Shown in pieces: positions 1 through 7,745 of a stretch of DNA of 64,000 nt. The stretch comes from SG8-41 sp963802355. Lineage in GTDB: Bacteria; Pseudomonadota; Gammaproteobacteria; Burkholderiales; SG8-41. A program made the translations under genes and the position numbers. The stretch lies in assembly GCA_963802355.1 (NCBI GenBank), contig CAWDIV010000015.1, positions 558,001 to 622,000 of the forward strand. Direction: 5' to 3'. The first letter of the stretch is position 1; each line of letters starts with the position of its first letter. The notes under the pieces were generated by a model. It was given only the letters and a program-made list of their open reading frames with translations, was not told where the DNA came from and ran no database searches.

Positions 1-493
1 AGGCCGGATCCCGGTAACCCGGCTTGCCGACGTATTTCAGCAGCTCATCGTCGCCCGGACACCAGTCGAAGCCGTAGGTCTCGTCCGCGCTCTTCGCCTT
101 GCAACCTTCGGTGCCGGGCGTGCAGCAACCCGGATCGTTGATGAGGCCGTAGGCCGCAAAGCGATCGCCGCGCTGGTCGGAGCGCAGCACGCGAAACCAG
201 TCGACGAGTATGCCCACGCGCTGCTGGAAGACGTAAGTGTGGAAGCGCGCGTTGCCGGCGGTCGCCTTATACCAGATCTCGCGGCCGGCAATCTCCGACG
301 GGCTCAAGCCCGCTTCGCCGGCGTAAAAACCCGGGTCGTCCTGCTGCCCAGATGGAGCCGCCGGCTGAGCGGACGGGGCCGCTGCCGGCGCCGGCGGGGC
401 CTGCGCGATCAACAGCGTCCCGTGATCACCCGACATCGCCGCTGCTGCGGCGGCGATTACAATTGCTGCGGCAACGATAACAACTCGTTTCAT
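1..493 (-). CDS. exported hypothetical protein, 3' end beyond window
   Basis: The reading frame opens at an ATG ending at 493 and stays open to the window edge, giving 164 codons of an incomplete protein. Residues 1-22 are a basic start (MKR) followed by a long Val/Ala/Ile run, a clear export signal. An Ala/Pro-rich linker follows, then a folded-looking domain containing GREIWYKATAG and a Cys-rich stretch (DPGCCTPG, then DWCPGDDE). The wording recalls large periplasmic proteins of unknown function that carry a C-terminal haem-type CxxCH motif, but that part lies outside the window, so this is only a guess. It runs leftward. I cannot assign a function. Confidence 0.7.
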   Translation of the reverse strand, partial: MKRVVIVAAAIVIAAAAAAMSGDHGTLLIAQAPPAPAAAPSAQPAAPSGQQDDPGFYAGEAGLSPSEIAGREIWYKATAGNARFHTYVFQQRVGILVDWFRVLRSDQRGDRFAAYGLINDPGCCTPGTEGCKAKSADETYGFDWCPGDDELLKYVGKPGYRDPA

Positions 494-700
494 CACGCAT
501 CCTCCTCCGGTTACGAGCGGTGCATGCTGTCGGCACTGCGCAGCATAATCGTCCGCGTGGCGAATGCCAAGCAATTCGGCTGCGGCAGAGTTGCGCCACC
601 CAGCGTAAAACCTGATCGAATTCCTCGACTAGGGTTGGACGCCCAGATGGCATGCGCCATGTCGGTACTCCCTTGCGGGCATGGTGGCTGATCGTCGCCG

Positions 701-1150
701 TCACCGTCCCGCGCGCTCGCTACGCCACGCCGAAAGCGTCCAGAGAAACGAGACGAAGTCGGTCACCGCGAAGAGGAGCGCCAGCGGCCCGGGCACTATG
801 CCCAGGTACCAGAGCACCGCCATGAGCGGCGGCACGAGCGGCCGGTCGAGGAGCGAAGCGAACACGAATCCCTCGGCGTCAAGGCGCCCGCTCACCACGT
901 AGAGCATGCCCACCCCGCCGACGAGCACGCCGATCAACCGGAAGTAGTTCGCGCTTTGCTCCGCGAGCGCCGGCAGGTGGAGCACGGACGCGACGAAATG
1001 CGGCGCAACGAGCAGGATCGCTCCCTCCGCCAGAATCAGCCACCCGAACGCTTCGACCGTCTTCGCCGAGCGGCTCTGGACCTCCGCGCGGATGAGCCGG
1101 CCGAGCATCTCGTGGAATGAAGAAGCGCGTTTGCCCTCTGCGGCAATCAT
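701..1150 (-). CDS. small four-helix membrane protein, function unknown
   Basis: This 149-residue protein has an amphipathic basic N-terminus and then about four hydrophobic helices (roughly residues 34-55, 68-88, 95-118 and 119-138), ending in a basic tail. I chose the ATG at 1150 because a GGAG lies about seven bases upstream (1157-1160); a TTG six codons further out is also possible. No catalytic motif is visible. The gene stands alone, pointing left, between the exported protein and the tRNA. It is an inner-membrane protein of unknown role. Confidence 0.65.
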   Translation of the reverse strand: MIAAEGKRASSFHEMLGRLIRAEVQSRSAKTVEAFGWLILAEGAILLVAPHFVASVLHLPALAEQSANYFRLIGVLVGGVGMLYVVSGRLDAEGFVFASLLDRPLVPPLMAVLWYLGIVPGPLALLFAVTDFVSFLWTLSAWRSERAGR

Positions 1151-1388
1151 CGGACTATCTCCGGTCAACCCGCTTCAAGCGCGGCAATAATCTCGTACGG
1201 GGCACTCTACGTCAGTACTACCTTTGTCCTATTCGCGACAGTTTGCCAGCGCGTGGGCTATTTTTCGACCTGACGGACTACGATACAGCGTTGCCACGCA
1301 ATGGACCGTGCAATTTCCGAGGGTCGGAAGTTCGCACCGGACCATCCGCGCCTGGCGGACGCCATCGGCTTTATGAAAATCGGCTTTA

Positions 1389-1421
1389 TGAAAAAAAGGA
1401 AGCTGGGTGAAGTACCCAGCT
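1389..1421 (-). terminator. Rho-independent terminator of tRNA-Arg
   Basis: An 8-bp perfect stem (AGCTGGGT / ACCCAGCT, 1401-1421) with a five-base loop is followed, in the leftward direction, by TCC and seven T residues. It begins 11 bases after the tRNA 3' end and is a textbook intrinsic terminator for it. Confidence 0.85.
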
Positions 1422-1432
1422 TCGTGAATGAC

Positions 1433-1510
1433 TGGCGCGCCCGGAGGGATTCGAACCCCCTACCCCTTGGTTCGTAGCCAAGTCACTCTATCCAGATGAG
1501 CTACGGGCGC
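1433..1510 (-). tRNA. tRNA-Arg (anticodon ACG)
   Basis: The leftward strand folds into a full cloverleaf. The acceptor stem is GCGCCCG/CGGGCGC, the anticodon arm CTTGG-CTACGAA-CCAAG gives anticodon ACG, and the T arm has a TTCGAAT loop. The discriminator is G and CCA is encoded. The total is 78 bases with CCA, one more than I expect for bacterial tRNA-Arg(ACG); the extra base lies between the D stem and the anticodon stem. ACG would be read as inosine-modified ICG to decode CGU/CGC/CGA. No protein gene is co-transcribed in this interval. Confidence 0.95.
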
Positions 1511-1706
1511 GCGCGAGGGGCGGATTATAGCAAACGACGGCCTGGATCCTTCGCCTCCGGGTCATCATGAGCACCCGGAGGATCGCCTGCGCCGTCACCA
1601 TGAATGAGACACGCCGGTCCCGTCTGAATTCCTTCGAAAATGGGATAAACTCATGCGGTTCACGCCGTCATAACTAGCCGCAATCTGCATCATTTCGGGA
1701 GGAGAT

Positions 1707-2891
1707 ATGCGAATCAGCTACCTGGCGGGCGCATTGCTCACGGCGGCCCTGCTCTGCGCAGCGCCGGCGATGGCGCAGACGATCAAGATCGGGGTGCTCA
1801 ATACCCTTTCCGGCCCGTTCGCGACGCTCGGCGACCTCATCGAAAAAGGCTACAAGCTCTACATGAAGCAGAACGCCGACAAGCTGCCGCCCGGCGTCAA
1901 GATCGAGCTGATAGTCCGCGACACCGGCGGGCCCAATCCGGACAAGGCAAAGCAGCTCGCGCAGGAAATGATCGTGCGCGACAAGATACAGATCCTCACC
2001 GGGGAAGTGTTCACGCCCAACGCGCTGGCGATCGCCCCGCTTACCCAGGAAGCGAAGCTGCCGTTCTTCATCATGAACGCAGGCACTTCGGTCATCGTCA
2101 ACCGCTCTCCGTACATCGCGCGCTTTTCCTTCACCCTGTGGCAGTCGTCCTACCCGCTGGGCGCGTGGGCTTCGAGGAAATACAAGACCGCCTACATCGC
2201 GGTGAGCGATTTCGGACCCGGGCACGACTCCGAGGCGGCATTCGAGAAGGCGTTCACGGAAGGCGGCGGCAGGATCATTGGCAAGGTGCGGATCCCGCTC
2301 GCCAACCCCGACTTCGTCCCGTTCATGCAGCGCGTGAAGGATGCGAAGCCCGAAGTGCTGTTCTCGTTCATACCGGCGGGCCGGCAGGCGACACAGATCA
2401 TGAAGGCCTACGGCGACCTGGGCCTCGATAAGGCCGGGATCAAGTTCATCGGACCCGGCGACATCACTACCGACGAGGAATTGCCGAACATGGGTGACGT
2501 GGCCGTGGGCGTCATCACGGCGCACCATTATTCGGCTGCCGCTACCCGTCCCGCCAACAAGGCGTTCATCGCCGCGTGGAAGAAGGAGTACGGCGAGAAG
2601 TCCATACCGAGCTTCATGTCGGTGGGCGGCTGGGACGCGATGGATGCGATCTACTACGTGATCCGCGAGCAGAAGGGGAAAATCGATCCCGAAAAGACCA
2701 TGGAGCTGGTCAAGAAGTACAAGAATCCGAACAGCCCGCGCGGCCCCATCCACATCGATGCGGTAACGCGCGACATCGTCCAGAACGAGTACATCCGCGA
2801 AGTGCGCAAGGTCGGTGGTGCGCTCGCCAACGTAGAGGTCGAAACGATCGGGATGGTCAAGGATCCCTGGCAGGAATATCAGAAGAAGTAG
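1707..2891 (+). CDS. periplasmic receptor of a Liv-type ABC importer
   Basis: The 394-residue protein starts with a Sec signal peptide (residues 1-23, cleavage after AMA before QTIKIGV) and continues as a type-1 periplasmic-binding fold of the Leu/Ile/Val receptor family, with the usual opening GVLNTLSGPFATLG and late motif SVGGWDAMDAIYYV. A strong GGAGGAG ribosome-binding site lies just before the ATG. It heads a gene set encoding both permeases and both ATPases, so it should deliver the ligand to that importer. The ligand cannot be read from sequence: receptors of this group take branched-chain amino acids, amides, urea or aromatic acids, and the catabolic neighbours favour a carboxylate or aromatic compound. 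Confidence 0.93.
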   Translation: MRISYLAGALLTAALLCAAPAMAQTIKIGVLNTLSGPFATLGDLIEKGYKLYMKQNADKLPPGVKIELIVRDTGGPNPDKAKQLAQEMIVRDKIQILTGEVFTPNALAIAPLTQEAKLPFFIMNAGTSVIVNRSPYIARFSFTLWQSSYPLGAWASRKYKTAYIAVSDFGPGHDSEAAFEKAFTEGGGRIIGKVRIPLANPDFVPFMQRVKDAKPEVLFSFIPAGRQATQIMKAYGDLGLDKAGIKFIGPGDITTDEELPNMGDVAVGVITAHHYSAAATRPANKAFIAAWKKEYGEKSIPSFMSVGGWDAMDAIYYVIREQKGKIDPEKTMELVKKYKNPNSPRGPIHIDAVTRDIVQNEYIREVRKVGGALANVEVETIGMVKDPWQEYQKK

Positions 2892-3040
2892 CAGCGCGCA
2901 GATCCAGCCGCTTCCACACAGCCCAAAGTTTCGACCGGCGCTGGCGGATGTCCGCATGGACGCTATTCGGATTTTCGGAAATACTGGCGGCGGTCGTGGA
3001 GAATCTCCCCATGCGCGCCCGCCACTTTGTCGTCCTTCCT

Positions 3041-3127
3041 TAGTGCCGCTCCGGTGGGTCTGCCCAGACGCAGAGGTCGCGCAATGACCGTGAAGAGTCT
3101 GTGCCGAAGTATGATGGAGCGGCACTA
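3041..3127 (+). promoter_or_regulatory. inverted repeat that can mask the permease ribosome-binding site
   Basis: TAGTGCCGCTCC at 3041-3052 is the exact reverse complement of GGAGCGGCACTA at 3116-3127. The right arm contains the GGAG Shine-Dalgarno sequence and ends directly against the ATG of the next gene. Folding of the leader would bury the ribosome-binding site in a 12-bp stem closing a 63-base loop. This could set permease translation below that of the receptor upstream. The repeat is seen directly; the regulatory role is inferred. Confidence 0.5.
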
Positions 3128-4003
3128 ATGGACGCATTCCTATCGTCGCTCGTCAGCGTCGCCTTCCACGGTACCGCCTACGGAATGATCCTGTACGTGA
3201 TCTCGGTCGGCCTGTCGGTCACGATGGGCCTCATGGGCTTCGTCAACCTCGCCCACGGCGTGTTCGCGATGGCGGGCGGCTACGTGATGCTCACCGCGAT
3301 GAACAGCTACGGGGTGCCGTTCCCGATCGCGCTGGCACTCGCTTTCATCACTGTGGCGGCCGGGAGCATGGTCCTCGAGCGCCTGCTCTACGCACGTCTC
3401 TACACCGCGGGCGAGCTCGAGCAGGTCCTGTTCACGATCGGCCTCATCTTCATGTCGGTCGCGGTCGCTCGCCTTATATTCGGCACACTGCAGCAGCCGG
3501 TCCATCTTCCGGAATATCTCAAAGGACAGTTCGCGCTGCTCGGCCGGGACTTTCCCGCCTACCGCGTCTTTCTGATCGCGTTCAGCGCGGTGATGGTGGC
3601 AGTGCTCTGGTTCGGCGTGGAGCGCACCCGCTGGGGCGCGATGGTGCGCGCTGCGGTGGACAACCGGGCGATGGCGCAGTCGGTCGGAATCAACACCAGG
3701 CGCCTGTTCACGCTCACGTTCGCCCTCGGCAGCGGTCTCGCTGGTCTTGGCGGGGGGCTGGGGGCGGAACTCATCTCCATCCAGCCGACCTACCCCTTCG
3801 AGCAGCTCGTGTACTTCCTGATCGTCGTCGCGGTCGGCGGGCTCGGGACTTTGCGCGGGCCGTTCGTCGCAGCGCTGCTCATCGGCGTCACCGACACCGC
3901 GTGCAAATACTGGGTGCCGCAGTTCGGCGCCTTCTTCATTTACGTTGCCACGATCGCCATCCTGCTGTGGCGGCCCGCCGGGCTGTTCGGCCGGCAGGCT
4001 TGA
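3128..4003 (+). CDS. livH: Liv-type ABC importer permease, LivH family
   Basis: This 291-residue integral membrane protein has about eight hydrophobic segments and the hallmark LivH features: GLSVTMGLMGFVNLAHGVFAM near the N-terminus and VVAVGGLGTLRGPFVAALLIG near the C-terminus, the latter containing the loop that contacts the ATPases. I chose the ATG at 3128 because GGAG lies eight bases upstream; a GTG at 3101 would add nine poorly conserved residues. It forms the membrane channel together with the LivM homologue that follows 18 bases later. Its ribosome-binding site is part of a perfect inverted repeat. Confidence 0.92.
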   Translation: MDAFLSSLVSVAFHGTAYGMILYVISVGLSVTMGLMGFVNLAHGVFAMAGGYVMLTAMNSYGVPFPIALALAFITVAAGSMVLERLLYARLYTAGELEQVLFTIGLIFMSVAVARLIFGTLQQPVHLPEYLKGQFALLGRDFPAYRVFLIAFSAVMVAVLWFGVERTRWGAMVRAAVDNRAMAQSVGINTRRLFTLTFALGSGLAGLGGGLGAELISIQPTYPFEQLVYFLIVVAVGGLGTLRGPFVAALLIGVTDTACKYWVPQFGAFFIYVATIAILLWRPAGLFGRQA

Positions 4004-4021
4004 AATAGCGATGGGTATGAC

Positions 4022-4996
4022 ATGACGCACGCCGGCGGTTACAGCGCCGACCCGCGCATCCGCTGGGTCGAGTGGACGCCTTTCCTCGCGGCGCTCGTCT
4101 GCTTTTTCCTGCTGCCCGAGTACGTGCCACTCGGGTCGCGCATACTGATCTACATCCTGTACGCACTGTCACTCGACCTGATTCTCGGCTATGCCGGCAT
4201 TGTCACGCTGGGTCACAGCGCCTTCTTCGGGATCGGCGCGTACGCGGCCGGCATACTCGGGGCGAAGCTCGGCGTCACCGATGCGCTGCTGCAGCTCGCC
4301 GCCGCGGCTCTTGCCGCCGGCATGCTCGGCGTCCTCACGGGCGCCGTCATATTGCGCACGAAGGGCCTGACGCTACTCATGCTGACGCTGGCCATTACCT
4401 CGCTCTGCCTCGAAGTGGCCAACAAGGCGACGAGCATAACCGGCGGTGCCGATGGCCTGTCCGGCATCGTTGTCGCGCCCATCCTGGGCCTGTTCAGATT
4501 CGATCTCTACGGAAAGACCGCGTACATCTACTGCCTGGTGATGTTGTTCCTCGGGTGGTTCGTCGTGCGCCGGCTGATCTACTCGCCGTTCGGCGCTTCG
4601 CTCTCCGGGATCCGCGAGAACGGCTTGCGCATGCACGCGATCGGCGCCCCTGTCTACCCGAGGTTGGTGACGGTCTATGCGATCTCGGCCGTAATCGCGG
4701 GCGTCGCGGGCGGGTTGATCACTCAGACCAACCAGTTCGTGGGCTTGAACGTCCTCGGCTTCGAGGCCGCCGGCGAGCTGCTGGTCATGCTGATCCTGGG
4801 CGGCGTCGGCCGCATCTACGGCGCATTCGTCGGGCCCATCGTCTTTCTCATAGCCCAGGACACCCTCGCCAAGCAGTTTCCGGAGTATTGGTACTTCGGC
4901 ATCGGGGCCTTGCTCGTGGTGGTCGTCATGTTCGCCCGCGGCGGCATCCTCGGCATCGTGGACAACCTGTTCAAGCGGCTGCGGAGAATGCCGTGA
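4022..4996 (+). CDS. livM: Liv-type ABC importer permease, LivM family
   Basis: The 324-residue polytopic protein has the LivM signature LDLILGYAGIVTLGHSAFFGIGAYA and the coupling-loop region MLILGGVGRIYGAFVGPIVF. The hydrophobic profile suggests eight to ten membrane spans. It pairs with the LivH protein upstream to make the translocation pathway. Its stop codon overlaps the GTG start of the first ATPase by four bases (GTGA), which indicates translational coupling. No strong Shine-Dalgarno precedes its own ATG, so it probably depends on readthrough from the upstream gene. Confidence 0.92.
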   Translation: MTHAGGYSADPRIRWVEWTPFLAALVCFFLLPEYVPLGSRILIYILYALSLDLILGYAGIVTLGHSAFFGIGAYAAGILGAKLGVTDALLQLAAAALAAGMLGVLTGAVILRTKGLTLLMLTLAITSLCLEVANKATSITGGADGLSGIVVAPILGLFRFDLYGKTAYIYCLVMLFLGWFVVRRLIYSPFGASLSGIRENGLRMHAIGAPVYPRLVTVYAISAVIAGVAGGLITQTNQFVGLNVLGFEAAGELLVMLILGGVGRIYGAFVGPIVFLIAQDTLAKQFPEYWYFGIGALLVVVVMFARGGILGIVDNLFKRLRRMP

Positions 4997-5745
4997 GCGC
5001 CGCGCTCGAAACGCAAGGCCTGTGCAAGAGCTTCGGCGCGCTCACCGTGGCGGAGAATATCCACTTCAGGCTCGAGACCGGAGCGCGTCACGCGCTGATC
5101 GGCCCGAACGGCGCCGGGAAGACCACTTTCGTCAACATGCTGACCGGCGTCTTCGCCCCTTCGTCCGGCCGCATCATCCTCCGCGGCGAAGACATCACCG
5201 ACGTGGCACAGGCGACCCGTGTCAAGCGCGGTCTGGGACGCACGTTTCAGATCAACGCACTGTTCCGCGACCTGACGGTGCTCGACAACGTGGCGCTGGG
5301 CGTCGCCGAACACCGCGGCGTCGGCTGGGGAATATGGTCGCCGGCAAGCGCGCATCGCGCCGTGCGAGACGAGAGTATGGAGCTACTGGCACTGCTCGGC
5401 ATCGCGCAGGACGCGCATCAGCGCGTGCTCGACCTGCCTTACGGCAAGCAGCGCCTCATCGAGATCGCGATCGCGCTGGGGTTGAAACCGACCGTGCTGC
5501 TGCTCGACGAACCCGCGGCGGGCGTGCCCTCGATCGAATCCGAGCGCATCCTGGAGGTGCTCGACCACCTGCCGAAAGACATTTCCATACTCATTATCGA
5601 GCATGACATGGATCTCGTGTTCCGCTTCGCTCAGCGCATCACGGTACTGGTGCAGGGAGCAATTCTGGTCGAGGGCACACCGGGCGAAATTGCCGGCGAC
5701 CGGCGGGTGCACCAGGTCTATCTCGGCGAACAGCATCTTAGGTAA
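4993..5745 (+). CDS. livG: Liv-type ABC importer ATPase, LivG family
   Basis: This 250-residue ATPase has Walker A GPNGAGKTT at residues 37-45, a Q-loop in GRTFQINALF, Walker B VLLLDEPAAGV and the switch histidine in IIEHDM. The signature motif reads LPYGKQRLIEIA rather than the usual LSGGQ; this form is normal for a LivG subgroup. The start is a GTG overlapping the stop of livM. With the LivF homologue it forms the heterodimeric motor that powers uptake. Confidence 0.93.
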   Translation: MSAALETQGLCKSFGALTVAENIHFRLETGARHALIGPNGAGKTTFVNMLTGVFAPSSGRIILRGEDITDVAQATRVKRGLGRTFQINALFRDLTVLDNVALGVAEHRGVGWGIWSPASAHRAVRDESMELLALLGIAQDAHQRVLDLPYGKQRLIEIAIALGLKPTVLLLDEPAAGVPSIESERILEVLDHLPKDISILIIEHDMDLVFRFAQRITVLVQGAILVEGTPGEIAGDRRVHQVYLGEQHLR

Positions 5746-5770
5746 GACACTCCTTGAAGAAATAATACCG

Positions 5771-6496
5771 ATGGACAAACAGCCCAGCCAGGAGAGCGCC
5801 GCCGCGCTGACTCTATCTGGCGTGCGCGCGGGCTACGGCGAGACCGTCGTCCTCGAGGACGTCGCATTCAGTTTGCCCGAGTGCGGCTCGCTCGCGGTGC
5901 TCGGCCGCAACGGCGTCGGCAAGACCACCCTCCTCGCAACCGTAATGGGGCATACAGCGCTTCATGCCGGCAACATCGAGTACCGCGGCGTATCCATCGC
6001 GCGGCTGCCGGCATACGAGCGCTCGCGGCTCGGCATCGGCTACGTGCCGCAGGCGCGCGAGGTCTTTCCATCGCTGTCGGTCGAGGAGAATCTCACGGTT
6101 GCTGCGCGTCCGGGCCGCTGGAGCCTGGAACGCGTCTACGATCTCTTTCCCGGCATTGCGCTTCGGCGGAACCACATGGGCAACCAGATTTCCGGCGGCG
6201 AACAGCAGATGCTCGCCATCGGCCGCGCCCTGATGGGCAATCCGTCGCTCATGCTGATGGACGAGCCGCTCGAGGGACTCGCCCCGATCATCGTCGAGAG
6301 CCTATTGCAGGCGCTGGCGCGGCTGATCCGGGAGGAATCGCTGACGGTTGTCCTGGTGGAGCAGCACGCCAAGCTCGCGCTTCAGGTAACTCAGAACGCG
6401 ATGGTGCTGAATCGCGGCCGCGTTTCCTATCTGGGGAAAAGCACCGAACTGCTGGCTGATCCCGCACGCCTGACAGGCCTCGTGGTCTCGGCCTAG
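5771..6496 (+). CDS. livF: Liv-type ABC importer ATPase, LivF family
   Basis: The 241-residue second ATPase carries Walker A GRNGVGKTT (residues 45-53), the LivF-typical GYVPQAREVFPSLSVEENL, signature ISGGEQQMLAIGRAL, Walker B LMLMDEPLEGL and VVLVEQH with the switch histidine. The first dozen residues are an extra polar leader, so a slightly later start is possible, but the ATG at 5771 is the only convenient one. It completes the importer and lies 14 bases before an MFS transporter gene read in the same direction. Confidence 0.93.
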   Translation: MDKQPSQESAAALTLSGVRAGYGETVVLEDVAFSLPECGSLAVLGRNGVGKTTLLATVMGHTALHAGNIEYRGVSIARLPAYERSRLGIGYVPQAREVFPSLSVEENLTVAARPGRWSLERVYDLFPGIALRRNHMGNQISGGEQQMLAIGRALMGNPSLMLMDEPLEGLAPIIVESLLQALARLIREESLTVVLVEQHAKLALQVTQNAMVLNRGRVSYLGKSTELLADPARLTGLVVSA

Positions 6497-6510
6497 CGCG
6501 GAGCGGGCGC

Positions 6511-7731
6511 ATGCAGGCCGATCTCTTTGCGCATTCCCCGTTCAAGCGGTTCTGGATGGGAGAAATTGCCTCCACTCTCGCCTATCAGATGCTGGTGATA
6601 GCCGTCGGGTGGCAGATGTACGAGATCACCAGCAGCGCGATCAGCCTGGGCTTGATCGGGCTGGTGCAGTTCTTCTCGCAGCTGCTGTTCACACTGCCCG
6701 CCGGCCACGCTGCCGACCGGTACGACCGGCGCTATATCGCGGCGATCTGCCAGCTTGCGCAGTGCGCGCTCGCGGTGGTCCTGATGGCCGGCACCCACGG
6801 CGGATGGCTGGACAGCAAAATCCTCTACGCGTGCGCGTTCGTTCTCGGCACCGCGCAGGCGTTTCAGTCACCGACGATGCGCGCCCTGCTGCCCGCGCTG
6901 GTCGTGCGCGAGCGGTTGTCGAAAGGCATCGCCTGGTCTTCGGCCGGCAAGAAAGCCGCGGTCATCATCGGCCCGGCGCTCGGCGGCGTGATTTACCTGC
7001 TGGATGCAAGTGCGGTGTACGGGACGAGCGCGGCGTTCTTTGGATTGGCAAGCGCCTTTATCGCCGGCATCCGCGTCCCGGCGAGGACGTTGCAGCACCA
7101 ACCGATCACGCTGAACTCCCTGTTCGCCGGAATCGCGTACATACGCGGTCACCCGGTCATCCTCGGCGCGATAACACTGGACCTGTTTGCGACCTTGCTG
7201 GGCGGCGCGACGGCGCTGCTGCCCATCTATGCGCGGGACATACTCGATGCAGGACCGTGGGGGCTCGGCCTGCTTCGTTCCGCCCCTGCCGTCGGCGCCG
7301 TGCTGGTTTCCGTGTACCTGGTCAGGGCGCCTTTCACGCGAGGCGTGGGACGCATCATGCTGGCGTCCATCGCGACCTTTGGCGTGGCCACCATCGTGTT
7401 TGGCTTGTCCCGTACGCTCCCGCTGTCTCTCGCCGCGCTGGTAGTAATGGGTGCCGCCGATATGGTGAGCGTGGTCATCCGGTTGTCGCTGGTGCAGCTC
7501 GAGACGCCGGACCACATGCGAGGACGGGTCAGTGCGGTAAATGCGCTCTGCACCGGCACCTCCAACCATCTCGGACAGTTCGAGTCGGGCATCACGGCCG
7601 CGTGGTTCGGCACCGTCCCTTCTGTGGTGATCGGCGGGCTTGGAACGCTGCTCGTGGTCGCGCTCTGGCGGCGCTGGTTTCCCGAAATGGCCAAAAGACA
7701 GTCTCTGGCGGCGCCGGATTCAACACGGTGA
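6511..7731 (+). CDS. MFS transporter, EntS/MFS_3-like
   Basis: This 406-residue protein has about twelve hydrophobic helices. Its N-terminus (FKRFWMGEIASTLAYQM) and the loop GHAADRYDRRYIA match the major facilitator group that contains the enterobactin exporter EntS and related MFS_3 proteins. An efflux role is therefore likelier than uptake; the substrate is unknown. It follows livF by 14 bases and its stop overlaps a possible GTG start of the next transporter, so it appears to be part of the same transcript. Confidence 0.85.
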   Translation: MQADLFAHSPFKRFWMGEIASTLAYQMLVIAVGWQMYEITSSAISLGLIGLVQFFSQLLFTLPAGHAADRYDRRYIAAICQLAQCALAVVLMAGTHGGWLDSKILYACAFVLGTAQAFQSPTMRALLPALVVRERLSKGIAWSSAGKKAAVIIGPALGGVIYLLDASAVYGTSAAFFGLASAFIAGIRVPARTLQHQPITLNSLFAGIAYIRGHPVILGAITLDLFATLLGGATALLPIYARDILDAGPWGLGLLRSAPAVGAVLVSVYLVRAPFTRGVGRIMLASIATFGVATIVFGLSRTLPLSLAALVVMGAADMVSVVIRLSLVQLETPDHMRGRVSAVNALCTGTSNHLGQFESGITAAWFGTVPSVVIGGLGTLLVVALWRRWFPEMAKRQSLAAPDSTR

Positions 7732-7745
7732 CGGATCTGTTCGCG

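Noticed and set aside
1674..3137. 487-codon leftward frame opposite the ABC receptor
   Set aside because: Arg/His/Asp-rich translation with no fold-like pattern; it is the GC-rich mirror of a well-supported gene.
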